From Hymenopus coronatus (taxonomy: Eukaryota; Arthropoda; Insecta; Mantodea; Hymenopodidae), in NCBI GenBank assembly GCA_030762935.1, contig CM060900.1:289672784-289736783 (forward strand): 64,000 nucleotides of DNA. The letters are read 5' to 3'. The notes beneath the pieces were generated by a model. That model worked only from the letters and a program-made list of their open reading frames with translations, was not told where the DNA came from and made no database searches. How positions within the stretch are numbered: position 1 is the first letter of the stretch; every line of letters starts with the position of its first letter. The translations under genes were made by a program, and so were the position numbers. Shown piece by piece: positions 29,185-39,818 of this stretch.

Positions 29185-30214
29185 GCCCGTACCCTGTTCC
29201 TCACATTTGATCGGGTAGACCTCCCACAAAGGATTAAGGCAGGGTATGAAACCATCGAGGTTAGGCCCTATATTCCGAACCCACTCATATGCTACAAATG
29301 CCAGCGATTTGAGCATACTAGTCAACTGAGTAGTGGGCAAGCTACCATCGCTCTATGTGGAGAGGCATCGCACGATGGAACTTGTACTTCCACTCCATCT
29401 TGTGTTAATTGCAGCGGGGAACACCCACCTAGTTCCCGCAATTGCCCCAGTTTTATGGAGGAGAGAGCGATCCAGGAGATACGGGTGAAAGAGGTTTCTT
29501 TCTCAGAAGCCCCTAAGCTCCTGCGCCTCCGCCAACCTTCCATCCCGCGCTCCGGTACCTACAGCTTAGTTACCGCTAAGCCTGCACCGCGTCGGGAAAT
29601 CGCAACCCAGACCACCGTTATAAGCGGGTCCACAATCGCAGACAAGATTATTGTAGCCAGGCCGTTATCCCAGTCTTCAACCTCAGCATCTACGTCGGCA
29701 TTACCACCTGCCAATTCCGCCAACGGAAAGACCACCAACGGGAGAATAACCACCGGATCCGTGTCACCCAAACCGTCGACCTCCGGCAAGAACAACGGTC
29801 CACCCACAGGGTAATCAGCTCCAGTAAAGTCTTTTAAGACCAGTTATGTTCGCAGCGACTTTCTTAAACAAAGTGTTAAGCCATCCGTCAAACCATCCAA
29901 GGGAAGGCATAGTCCCCCACTCCCCACGTAGATCCTCTTCTGCGGAATCTTCGGGGGGGAGTGTAGATCGGCGACCACCACCTTCGCCGATCAGTACTGC
30001 CAATCGGTTCGAAGTTCTCGAACCGAAATTCTCTATTGGTAAGAGATCCTCCCCCGTGGAGGAGATGGAACAGGAGGACCCTGCCTCCACTGCCAGACGG
30101 ACAGTGCGTAAGCGCCAGGAGCATGCTCCAGAACAAAATGTTAGTCCGACTAAGAAGAAAAATAAATTAAACCGACCAGCACAGCCCAATATGCAGAAAC
30201 GTCTTTCTATCTAG
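29185..30214 (+). pseudogene. ORF1 C-terminal two thirds of A5, frameshifted
   Basis: It runs from RTLFLTFDRVDLPQRIKAG through knuckles CYKCQRFEHTSQLS (last Cys lost), IALCGEASHDGTC (first Cys lost) and CVNCSGEHPPSSRNC (intact). It then runs to a stop at 29812 after a tail of the type SGKNNGPPTG. A shifted frame, 29846-30214, holds the terminal part ending QKRLSI. The N-terminus is missing by truncation. Confidence 0.8.
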
Positions 30215-30236
30215 ACCTTATCCCCAAAGACACACA

Positions 30237-31249
30237 ATGGCTATCCTTCAGTGGAACATACGCGGTATTAGACCACAACGACCAGAGCTTGAAGTGTTGC
30301 TGCGCCAGATTCATCCTCTGGTCGTATGACTTCAAGAAACAAAGCTCCGTCCACAGGTCACATTTTCCATCAGGCATTACTCCTCCATACGGTGTGACTT
30401 ATCACCGAAAGTAGGTATTCCGACACATGGTGGCACTATGATCTGATCCGTGATGAAATATTTGCCGAATCCGTGACCTTAAACTCCGACATCCAGTCCG
30501 TTGCTGTACGGATTCAGCTGCCTTCCGCTGCTACATTCACCATTTGCAGCGTCTACCTGCCTCCTTCTTCTGACCTCTCGCTCATTGACTTAGAAGAACT
30601 GGCTTCGCAGTTACCAAAACCCTTTCTATTGGTAGGCGATTTGAATGCCCACCACCCAATTTGGGGCTCACCACGGGCTTGTGCGACAGGCCAGCTAGTT
30701 GCCGAATTCTTGGACAGTAACAATCTCGCTCTCCTGAACACCGGGGAGCCAACCTTTCTATTTGACGCCTTTCATAGTTTTTCACATCTTGATATAGCTA
30801 TCTGCTCACCACAGTTAGCGGTATCGTTATCCTGGAATATCATCTCTGGTTTGCACTCTAGTGACTACTTACCATGTCTTATTAGTCTCTTGCCACACAA
30901 TGTATGTTCCACTCGTATACCTAGGTGGTGCCTAGACCAAGCCGACTGGGAACTACACTCCCGTCTGACTGAATTTAACTATGATGAGCACGACTCGGTG
31001 AACCATCTGGAGGACCATCTCACAGAGAAAATTCTTTCTGCTGCCGCGCACTGCATACCGCTTTCGACTGGCCCAAGCCGTCGATTTCCGGTACCTCGGT
31101 GGACCGATGCATGCCGAATACTATTTGTGCCCGCAGGCGTGCTCTTAGAGTTTTCTAGCGTCCCCTACACTGGAAAACCTTAAACATTATAAAAAGCTGC
31201 GCGCTCATTTTAGAAACATTATTGATAGCCAAAAGGCATCTTGGAGCAA
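30237..31249 (+). pseudogene. ORF2 of A5, segment 1 (endonuclease)
   Basis: It starts MAILQWNIRGIRP at 30237. A stop replaces the Cys of VCLQETK (TGA near 30328), and a 1-bp loss lies near 30440. From 30473 the frame is open: LVGDLNAHHPIWGS, HLDIAICSPQ and SSDYLP (usual SDH, so the endonuclease His is Tyr). A frameshift follows at about 31110. It is cut at 31249 by the A2 insertion. Confidence 0.8.
31241..31249 (+). repeat. Target-site duplication, left copy (TTGGAGCAA)
   Basis: TTGGAGCAA precedes the A2 5' end and is repeated at 37127-37135 after its TCA tail. The four bases before it (CATC) also match the tail, so up to 13 bp are shared. The overlap means the priming site may have paired with the tail sequence. 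Confidence 0.85.
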
Positions 31250-31705
31250 CCCCCCAGGGGACTACTACGGTAGGTACGGGTTAGTCGCACCCGGGGTCCC
31301 GAGCCACCTTGACTCCCTCTGTGGGCAACCTCAGAGTGGTGAGGGAGTCAGTAGGTCAAAATGCCCACCCACGTGTAGGCCGTGCGTGGAGACCCGTGTC
31401 GGTGAAAACGAATATCCTGGTTGGTTGAGTGTTGCGTACCTGAGCCTGGGCTTCTGTCTTTCAGTAACTGGGGAGGGTGCACAGCCTAATACACCGCCTT
31501 GGTTTCTGATTTGCCTAAACGGGAGGCTGGGGACTAACCCACCCCTAGTCAATCGGCCAGGACTAGGTATTACACCGAACTCCAGGGTGAGTGGGACGGC
31601 GAGCCCGCTATATCCCCTGTGTAGCCCTGTCACCCCAGTGGGGTGACCCCTCGTTGGGCTCCGTGGTGGGTGGTGAGCACTGGGGGATGAATTTATACCA
31701 TTTTT
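31250..31705 (+). promoter_or_regulatory. 5' UTR of plus A2 element with hairpins
   Basis: The terminal hairpin is CTAC-TACG-GTAG (about 31263-31274; one outer pair is lost here). A 10-bp stem TGACTCCCTC (31310-31319) pairs with GAGGGAGTCA (31341-31350). An 8-bp stem GTCACCCC (31629-31636) pairs with GGGGTGAC (31640-31647) around AGT. An upstream ATG at about 31687 is out of frame with ORF1. Confidence 0.65.
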
Positions 31706-33163
31706 ATGGCACCAAAACCAAAACCCCTTAATTTAAATGCAGACGTTGGAAAGGAAGTAGTCGAGACATGTGGTCCTCGCTACTTGGTTATTCATAGGAC
31801 AGAGGAAGGTAAGAAGTTCCTGACGGTGAGCCCTTTTACTATCCAAAAGGCTCTCGATGCCATTGCTGGTCCTGTTCAAACCTGCGTTCGAGCTCGCAAT
31901 GGTACACTTCTTGTCGAAGCCAACTCCGCCTCGCAAGCTGCAAGGATACTTAAATCCACCATGTTAGCCAGCTATCCAGTGAAGGTCGAGGTGCACAAGT
32001 CGCTGAACTCCTCCCGCGGTGTAGTAACAACCCGCACGTTGGACGATTTGTCCATTGAGGAGATCCAAGAAAATCTTGCGACTCAGGGTGTCTCAGCTGT
32101 TTATCGGGTACAACGTAAGATCAACGGTGAATTCCTGCCTACTCGTACCCTGTTTCTTACTTTTGATCGGGTTGATCTGCCTCAAAAGATTAGGGCAGTG
32201 TATGAAGCCATCGAAGTTAGGCCTTATATACCCAATCCGCTGAGGTGCTTTAAATGCCAACGTTTTGGTCACACTAGTGAGTTGTGTTCCGGCAAGTCCA
32301 CCTGCGTCCGCTGCGGTGACATCTCCCACGATGGGGCTTGTGCTTCAGCTCCATCGTGTGTGATCTGTAACGGGGAACACCCATCTAGTTCCCGAGACTG
32401 CCCCCGTTTTGCAGAGGAACGAGCGATCCAGGAGATACGGGTGAAAGAGAAGGTGTCCTTCTTGGGAGCCCGGAAGCTCCTGCGACTCCGCCAACCCTCT
32501 GCCCCGAGGTCCGGTATCTATAGCTCAGTTGCAGCTAAACCGGTACCGCGTCGGGAAATCGCAACACAGACCGGCGATATGAACGGGGCTACAATTGCGG
32601 AAAAGGTTATTTTAGCCCAAGCGCTGCCAAAGCCTTCGGCACCTACACCCAAGTTGGTATCAACATCTGCCAAATCCGCCAGCTTACAGAATAGTCCTGC
32701 ACACTTGTCACCGAAAGCCTAGACCTCGGGAACTAAAGCTGGTAAATTCACGACGTCTTCTGCCCCGGAAAAACAGTTTAAGACCAAGTATGTACGACAA
32801 GACTTCTTGAAAGAGAATGTTCAATCTATTACCAAGTCATCTAAGGGTAAGAAAAGTACACGCAACTCCACACGTGTATCCTCCTCTGAAGGGTCATCTG
32901 GGGAGGAGGGCGTGAATCGGCGACGGCCGTCTTCGCCGATCAGCACATCCAATCGGTTCGAACTTCTCGGACCGAAATTTGCTCTTGAAAAAGGGACCTC
33001 CCTTGTGGAGGAGATGGACCAGGAGGATTCTGCCGCCACTGCCAGAGGGACAGTGCGGAAACGGCAGGATCGTTCTCCTGAAAATAGTACTAGCCCAACG
33101 CCTAAGAAGAACAAATTGAACCGACCAGCTAATCCCAATCTGCAGAAGCGTCTTTCGATTTGA
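31706..33163 (+). pseudogene. ORF1 (CCHC) of plus A2, single nonsense codon
   Basis: It is open from the ATG at 31706 (MAPKPKPLNLNADVGKEVVE) to TAG at 32720-32722, where the minus copy has a Ser codon (TCG). It then continues in the same frame to TGA at 33161-33163 with the full Lys/Ser-rich tail and ending QKRLSI. Knuckles: CFKCQRFGHTSELC, CVRCGDISHDGAC (complete, unlike the minus copy) and CVICNGEHPSSSRDC. A truncated 338-aa protein keeping the RNA-binding part could still be made. Confidence 0.88.
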
Positions 33164-33185
33164 AACTTATCCCATAATATACCCA

Positions 33186-36100
33186 ATGGCTATCCTCCAT
33201 TGGAACATACGCGGAATTCGACCACATCGACCAGAGCTTGACTTGTTGCTACGCCAGCATGAACCCTTGGCTGTATGCTTACAAGAGACGAAGCTCCGTC
33301 CTCAGGACACCGTTACCATCAGGCACTACTCCTCCGTACGATGTGATTTATCCCCGGAGGACGGTGTCCCGGCACATGGAGGCACTATGATGCTTATTCG
33401 AGATGATATTTTTGCCAACTCCGTACCCATACAATCTGCAATCCAGTCCGTTGCTGTCAGCATTAAGCTACCCTCCGCTTTATTCACCATTTGCAGCATC
33501 TATTTGCCTCCATCTGCGGACCTCTCGCAGAGCGACTTAGAACACCTCATTTCGCAGTTGCCACCACCCTTTTTATTGGTAGGCGACGTGAATGCCCATC
33601 ACCCTCTTTGGGGCTCTCCTCGGGCTTGTGCGAGAGGTACGCTACTTAAAGACTTCTTGGATAGTCAGAATCTTGCTCTCTTGAACACCGGAGAGCCCAC
33701 CTTTCTTTCTGACGCATTTCATAGTTTTTCACACATTGACATTGCAATTTGTTCCCCTCAGCTAGCAGTCACCTTATGCTGGAATATCATCTCGGATTTG
33801 CATTCTAGTGACCACTTTCCTTGTCGTATTAGTGTCTTGACACCCGTTGTATGTTCCACCTGTTTACCTAGTTGGCGCCTAGACCACGCCAGCTGGGAAC
33901 TGTACTCCCACATGGCTGATTTTAGCTACGAAGAGCACGACTCTCTGAACCACTTGGTCGAACATCTCACTGGGACCATTCTTTCTGCTGCTGAGCAATC
34001 CATTCCGCGTTCGACTGGCTACAGCCGTCGATTTCCTGTACCTTGGTGGACCGATGACTGTCGGGATGCTATTCGCGCTCGCAGACGAGCTCTACGGGTT
34101 TTCCAGCGTTTTCCTACACTGGATAACCTGATACACTATAAACGGATGCGTGCACATTCTAGGCGGGTTATTAAGGATAGCAAAAAGATGTCATGGAATA
34201 AATTCGTGGGTTCCTTTAATCGACATACACCTTCCTCTGTCGTATGGGATAAGTTAAGACGTGTGGCTGGGAAACCAAACCATATGCCCATCGCCGGTCT
34301 CAAAACACCTACCGGGGCTGTTGATACATTTGACGTGGCGAATACTTTAGGCAGTGCTTTCGCTCAGGTGTCTAGCTCAGGTAATTATTCCCCTGAGTTT
34401 CTTACAGTTAAGGATCATGTGGAATCTGAAGAATTCTCGTTTCTTTCTGGCAACCTTGAGGATTATAATAGCCTTTTCACCCTGGCAGAGCTAGACAATG
34501 CACTCTCCTCTTCACGACACTCAGCACCAGGTCCAGATGGTATCCACGTCCAAATGTTGCAACATCTGTCTCCTGATGGCAAAGATTTCCTACTCGAGGT
34601 CTATAATCGTGTCTGGGTTGATGGCATTTTTCCAGACAAGTGGCGGGAGGCCACCATCATACCCATTCTTAAACCTGGAAGGCCGCCATCTTCCTTCCAG
34701 TTACCGTCCTATTTCCCTCACCAGTTGCGTCTGCAAGGTGATGGAACGCATGATCAATGGACGGTTGGTGTGGTGGCTGGAATCCCACAATCTTCTGACG
34801 AACATCCAGTGTGGCTTTCGACGACGACGTTCAACTGCTGACCACCTTGTCTCTCTGTCAACTCAGATTATGGACGGGTTTCTTAAGAACAGCCCCACAG
34901 TTGGGATATTTTTTGACCTCGAGAAGGCCTGTGACACGTGTTGGCGGGCGGGAATATTGCGTTCTCTGCACAACTGGAACATACGTGGACGCCTACCGTT
35001 GGTCATTCAGGAGTTTATGCGGGACAGCGTTTTTCGAGAGAGGGTGGGCTCGGTTTTTTCTAACCATTATATTCAAGAGAACGGAGTGCCGCAGGGTTCG
35101 GTACTCAGCGTGACTCTATTTGCTATTGCGATAAATTCCATATCACTATGTGTGCCTCAAGGTGTCTCTTCCTGTTTATTCGTGGACGACTTTGCCATCT
35201 TCTGTACTTCTCAGCGTACACCGTTTTTGGTACGCCATGTCCAGCGGTGTTTGGACAATCTCTATGCTTGGAGCTCGAAACACGGTTTTCGTTTCTCCAC
35301 TGAGAAGACAGTCTGCGTTAACTTCTGGCGCCGTAAGTGGCAAATGCCGCCGTCTCTTCGTCTCGGGCCAGATTTACTTCCTTTCGCAGACGAGGCGAGA
35401 TTCCTTGGTTTGATCTTCGATCGGAAACTTTGTTGGGCACCACAAATAGCACAGCTTAGAGCACGATGTGACCGTTCTCTAAATCTTTTACGGATACTAA
35501 GTGGCAAATCTTGGGGTGCGGATCGGAACGGCATTGCTCCGTCTTTATCGTGCTGTGATTCGTTCGAAGTTGGACTATGGCAGCATTGTGTATTCTTCAG
35601 CCCGACCTTCAATGCTCAGAAGGTTAGACACAGTCCATAACCAGGGCATCCGTGTGACCGTTGGAGCTTTTCCAACGAGCCCAGTTGTTAGCCTCTACGC
35701 CGAATCGGGAGAACCTCCTCTGCGTTGTCGGCGTGATATCCTGCTTGCTAATTATGGCTGTGGGCTGAAGTGTATGCCTGGGCATCCAACTTATCACGCG
35801 TTTTTCTCCCCTGAGCTTCACGAGCGATACTGCCTTCGCTCTCTGAGCCCCAGGCCAGCAGGTTTTCGTTTCCGTGAACTTCTACGCCAGCACCATGTTG
35901 ACATTCCTCGGCTGTTATCCAAGGGAGAGAGTATACACCCCCCTTGGTTACGCGCTACCACCCATGTCGATCTCGGGATGACGCTCTACGGGAAATCTGT
36001 TACGCCTCTTGATAGTATTCGTCGTTGCTTTTTAGAATTTTTATCCAAATACAGTGGCCGTATTTGTATTTACACCGATGGTAGTAAGAGCCCCGACGGT

Positions 36101-36871
36101 GTTGGATGTGCCTTTGTCACTGGTACCGCAACTTCTACTTACGGTTTGCCTAGTTGCACATCTATATATTCTGCCGAGCTATGTGCTATTTATCAAGCCC
36201 TTCTGTATATTCGACGTCGAAAATTAGGTGACTGCCTTATTCTTAGTGATTCCCTTAGTGCCCTTCAGAGCATTCGCGAGCTGTACAATTACCATCCTTT
36301 TGTGCAGCGCATCCAGGACGTTCTCCACATTTTGCACGCTTCTGGTTTTAATGTGGAGTGCGCATGGATTCCTGGACACGTTGGCTTGCCAGGGAATGAC
36401 ACGGCGGTTTTGGCAGCGAAATCGGCAGTCACAGCGCCCAGTGTTACGATTACCCATTCAACAGCAGAAGATTTTAGAGTGGCTATACGGAGATTCGTTT
36501 TTTCGACTTGGCATGCGGAGTGGTCGGCTCTCCGTGGAAATAAGCTGCGAGAGGTGAAGGACCTCCCTGTCATCTGGGTAACCTCCTCTCGTTTATTCCG
36601 CCGGTAGGAGGTAGTACTAGCTCGGCTAAGAATTGGCCACTGTGTTTTTACTCACAGTTACCTTTTTAAACGTGAACCTGCTCCTGTGTGTGCGCTCTTT
36701 GGGGAGGCACAGACAGTTAGTCATGTGTTGCTGGAGTGTGGTCACCTGGCACACATTCGGTCATCTATGGGCATGCCGGCCTCTCTTGCTGAGGTCCTGG
36801 CAGATGACCCAAGAGCAGTGGACAGGGTTTTTAAATTTTTAGCAAAAGTTTCTTTTACCTTGACGTTTTAG
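33186..36871 (+). pseudogene. ORF2 (EN-RT-RNase H) of plus A2, two frameshifts and one nonsense
   Basis: The endonuclease region is open with all motifs (WNIRG, QETK, GDVNAHH, HID, SDH) to about codon 497. There a 2-bp loss (in ILKPGKDR, about 34680) shifts the frame. The RT core follows (SYRPISLTS, FFDLEKACD, NGVPQGS, SCLFVDDFAIF). A 1-bp gain near 35527 (GADRNG for GADRT) shifts again. RNase H (YTDGSKSPDGVG, SAELCAIYQ, LSDSLSALQ, WIPGHVGLPGNDTA) is open until TAG at about 36606 in FRREEV. The remaining codons encode the terminal CCHC (CALFGEAQTVSHVLLEC, with its second Cys changed to Phe). It needs three repairs to be full length. Confidence 0.9.
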
Positions 36872-37126
36872 TGTGATAGAAGTTTTTTTTAAACTCTTTT
36901 AATTTTAATGTGTTGATTTTAGATGGAGTTTTATATCCAGCTCTGTTTAGAGGGCTGGACCGTTCTGTTACTTCCGTTTCAACTATGTTAGCTCTTTTAC
37001 TTGTGTTTACTTTAATTTTTATTAATTTTTTTGGGCCTATTGCCAAGTTTTAATCATAAGGGCGCTTATGACCTCGGCAGTTGAGCGCCCTTAAACACCA
37101 TTATCATCATCATCATCATCATCATC
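36872..37126 (+). other. 3' UTR, stem-loop and (ATC)n tail of plus A2
   Basis: Stem AAGGGCGCT (37058-37066) pairs with AGCGCCCTT (37084-37092), with loop TATGACCTCGGCAGTTG. The tail after ACACCATT is about nine ATC/TCA units to 37126. Confidence 0.8.
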
Positions 37127-37135
37127 TTGGAGCAA
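37127..37135 (+). repeat. Target-site duplication, right copy (TTGGAGCAA)
   Basis: This is the exact repeat of 31241-31249, directly after the (ATC)n tail. A5 coding sequence continues from 37136. Confidence 0.85.
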
Positions 37136-37904
37136 GTTTGTAGCCTTTTTCAATAAACATAAACCTTTCTCTGTCGTATGGGATAAGTTAAGACGTGTGG
37201 CCGGTGAATTGACCCATCTGCCCATTTCCGGTCTCAAAACAGCGGTAGGCTCTGTAGTCGATCCGTTCGAGGTAGCTAAAGCACTTTGCAGTGCTTACGC
37301 TCAAGTGTCTAGCTCGGATCATTATCCCCCTGAGTTTCTGTCTGTTAAGGCTCAAGTGGAATCTCAAGGGTTCCGCTTTCGTTCTGACAACCTCGAAGAA
37401 TATAATCGCCTCTTCACCATGGCGAAGCTAGACTATGCTCTTTCATCTTCGCGCAACTCTGAACCCGGTCCAGATGGCATCCACGTCGAAATGTTGCAAT
37501 GTCTCTCCTGGCGGTAAAGGTTACCTCCTGCAGGTTTATAATTGTGTCTGGGGTGACGCCACATTTCCAGAGAGGTGGAGGGAGGCCATTATCATTTCAA
37601 TTTTGAAACCTGGTAAGGACCGTAACCTTCCTTCCAGATACCGTCCCATTTCCCTCACCAGTTGCATTGGCAAGGTGATGGAACGCATGATCAATCGGCG
37701 GATGGTGTCTGGAAACGCACATATTGTTCACCAACTCTGAATGCGGCTTTCGCCGACGTCGGTCAGCAGTTGATCACCTTGTATTGCTGTCGACTCAAAC
37801 TATGGACGGCTTTCTTAAGAATTGCCAAACAGTTGGAATATTCTTTCACCTGGAGAAGGTTTATGATACATGCTGGAGAGGAGGGATCTTACGTACCCGC
37901 GTGA
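37136..37904 (+). pseudogene. ORF2 of A5, segment 2 (RT N-terminal half)
   Basis: It continues the frame after the A2 insertion: SVVWDKLRRVAGELTHLPISG, then LSSSRNSEPGPDGIHVEMLQ, a frameshift near 37510, LPSRYRPISLTSCIGKVMER, another shift near 37700, and TVGIFFHLEKVYDTCW. In that last stretch the first catalytic Asp (FFDLEKAYD) is His. It is cut at 37904 by the A3 insertion. Confidence 0.8.
37894..37904 (+). repeat. Target-site duplication, left copy (TACCCGCGTGA)
   Basis: This 11-bp block precedes the A3 5' end. It recurs with one substitution (TACCCGCCTGA) at 43800-43810. The single mismatch reflects mutation since insertion. Confidence 0.85.
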
Positions 37905-38362
37905 CCCCACAGTGGCCTACTACGGAAGGTACGGGTTAGGCGCACCCGGGGTCCCGAAACACCTTCACTCCCTCTGTGGGAAACCTCAGAGTGGTGAGGG
38001 AGTCAGTCGGTCAAAATGCCCACCCACGTGTAGGCCGTGAGTGGAGACCCGTGTCGGTAAAAAGAAATGTCCTGGTTGGTTGAGGGTTGCGTACCTGAGC
38101 CTGGGCTTCTGTCTTTCAGTAACTGGAGAGGGTGCGACACTTAATACACCACTTTGGTTTCTGCTTTGCCTAAACGGGAGGCTAGGCACTAACCCACCCC
38201 TAGTCAATCGGCCAGGACTAGGTATATACCGAACTCCAGGGTGAGTGGGACGGCGAGCCTGCCATATCCCCTGTGTAGCCCTGTCACCCCAGTGGGGAGA
38301 CCCCGCGTTGGGCTCCGTGGTGGGTGGGGAGCACTGGGGGATGAATATACACCATATCTTTT

Positions 38363-39796
38363 ATGGCAAAGTTTAAACATAGCAATAATTTAGTATTGGG
38401 AAAGGAAGTAGCCGAGTCCGATGGTCCTCGCTTAGTCATATTCAGAACAGAGGAAGGAAGAAACTTTACATCCGTCAGCCCTTTCGCTATTCAGAAGGGT
38501 TTAGACAAAATTGCTGGTCCGGTTAAATCCTGTGTTAGAGCCCGAAATGGAACCCTCCTGGTCGAGGCAATATCACCTTCCCAGGCAGGACAAATACTTA
38601 AGGCGAAACTTTTAGGTAGCTATCCGGTTAGGATCGAAAAGCATAAGACCTTGAGCTCCTCGCGTGGCGTTATCACCACCCTCGCATTGGACGGTCTGTC
38701 CAATGAGGAGCTTCAAGAGAATCTGGCAGAGCAAGGCGAAACATCCGTTTATAGGGTTCAGCGGAAAGTTAATGGTCATTTTGTACCTACCCTTACTCTG
38801 TTCCTTACCTTTGATCGGGTAAATCTCTCTCAAGGGATTAATGCAGGGTACGAAGCCATCCAAGTTAGGCCCTATATTCCCAACCCTTTACGATGTTACA
38901 AGTGCCAGCGGTTTGGGCATACCAGCGAATATTGTTCTGGTGCGGCAACGTGTGCAACCTGTAGCGACGCTTCCCACGATGGGGATTGCACTAAAACGGC
39001 GTCTTGTGTGAATAGCGGCGGGGAACATCCACCTAGTTCCCTAGCCTGCCACTGTTTTTCAGAGGAGAGAGCCATCCAGGAGATACGGGTGAAAGAGGAG
39101 GTGTCCTCCGAAGCCCGTAAACTCCCGCGTATTCGACAGCCCTCTGTCCCACGGTCCGGTTCTTACAGCTCTGTTACAGCTAAACCGGTACCGAAGCGGG
39201 AAATTGCCACACAAACCGGCGATGTTAACGGGGTTACAATTTCGGAAAAGATCGTTGTTGCCACACCACTACTGAAGACCTCAACATCCACGACCACGTT
39301 GGCACCACCATCCGCCAAAGTAAGGCCTATTCGAGAACAATTGTCACCGCAACCGTCGACCTCCGACAATAAGAACGGCAAAACCATAACCTATTCTGTA
39401 CCAGCAAAGCATTTCAAGAAAAACTATGTTAGGACTGACTTCCTTAAAGCGCATGACACGTCTGCACCAAAAACACCCAAGGGCGGTAAAAGTCCCCATC
39501 ACTCTCCACCTAGATCCTCCTCTGAGAAATCTTCTGGGAGGAGATCCGATCGGCGACGTCCAGCTCCGTCGGTCAGCACCCAAAATCGGTTCGAGATTCT
39601 CGAGCCGAAATTTTCTATGCGTAAGCGGTCCTCCCATGTGGAGGAGATGGTACAGGAGGATTCTGCCCTCACTGCCAGAGGGACAGTGCGTAAGCGGCAG
39701 GATCGTGCTCCTGGAAAGAGTATTAGCCCAACGTCAAAAAAGAATAAATTAAAGCGACCAGAACCGGCCAGCCTGCAGAAACGCCTTTCTCTTTAG
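38363..39796 (+). CDS. ORF1 protein with CCHC knuckles (A3, 477 aa), open
   Basis: An uninterrupted frame from the family start (MAKFKHSNNLVLGKEVAES) to QKRLSL. The RNA-binding-like region spans about 1-170 (RLVIFRTEEGRNF; LTLFLTFDRVNLSQG). Knuckles: CYKCQRFGHTSEYC (complete), CATCSDASHDGDC (complete) and CVNSGGEHPPSSLAC (second Cys replaced by Ser). The C-terminal 200 residues are Ser/Thr/Lys-rich. The protein would coat element RNA, and its partner ORF2 in this copy is dead. Openness over 477 codons beside a broken ORF2 may be chance or may reflect a later loss in ORF2. Confidence 0.85.
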   Translation: MAKFKHSNNLVLGKEVAESDGPRLVIFRTEEGRNFTSVSPFAIQKGLDKIAGPVKSCVRARNGTLLVEAISPSQAGQILKAKLLGSYPVRIEKHKTLSSSRGVITTLALDGLSNEELQENLAEQGETSVYRVQRKVNGHFVPTLTLFLTFDRVNLSQGINAGYEAIQVRPYIPNPLRCYKCQRFGHTSEYCSGAATCATCSDASHDGDCTKTASCVNSGGEHPPSSLACHCFSEERAIQEIRVKEEVSSEARKLPRIRQPSVPRSGSYSSVTAKPVPKREIATQTGDVNGVTISEKIVVATPLLKTSTSTTTLAPPSAKVRPIREQLSPQPSTSDNKNGKTITYSVPAKHFKKNYVRTDFLKAHDTSAPKTPKGGKSPHHSPPRSSSEKSSGRRSDRRRPAPSVSTQNRFEILEPKFSMRKRSSHVEEMVQEDSALTARGTVRKRQDRAPGKSISPTSKKNKLKRPEPASLQKRLSL

Positions 39797-39818
39797 AACA
39801 TATCCCATCCCAGAGACC

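Larger units (their letters stand above)
31250..37126 (+). mobile_element. Full-length family A2 retrotransposon, lightly mutated
   Basis: About 5,877 bp: the C-run and 5' UTR (31250-31705), ORF1 (31706-33163) with one nonsense codon, a 22-bp gap, ORF2 (33186-36871) with two frameshifts and a nonsense codon, and a 3' UTR with stem-loop (37058-37092) and (ATC)n tail. It is very similar to the minus element at 5875-11737 and inserted in the A5 copy. The few lesions indicate a young insertion. Confidence 0.93.

Noticed and set aside
31250..37126. LTR retrotransposon or endogenous retrovirus interpretation of the RT/RNase H copies
   Set aside because: There are no terminal repeats, no protease or integrase, the endonuclease is APE-type, and 5' truncations with 3' tails are typical of non-LTR elements.
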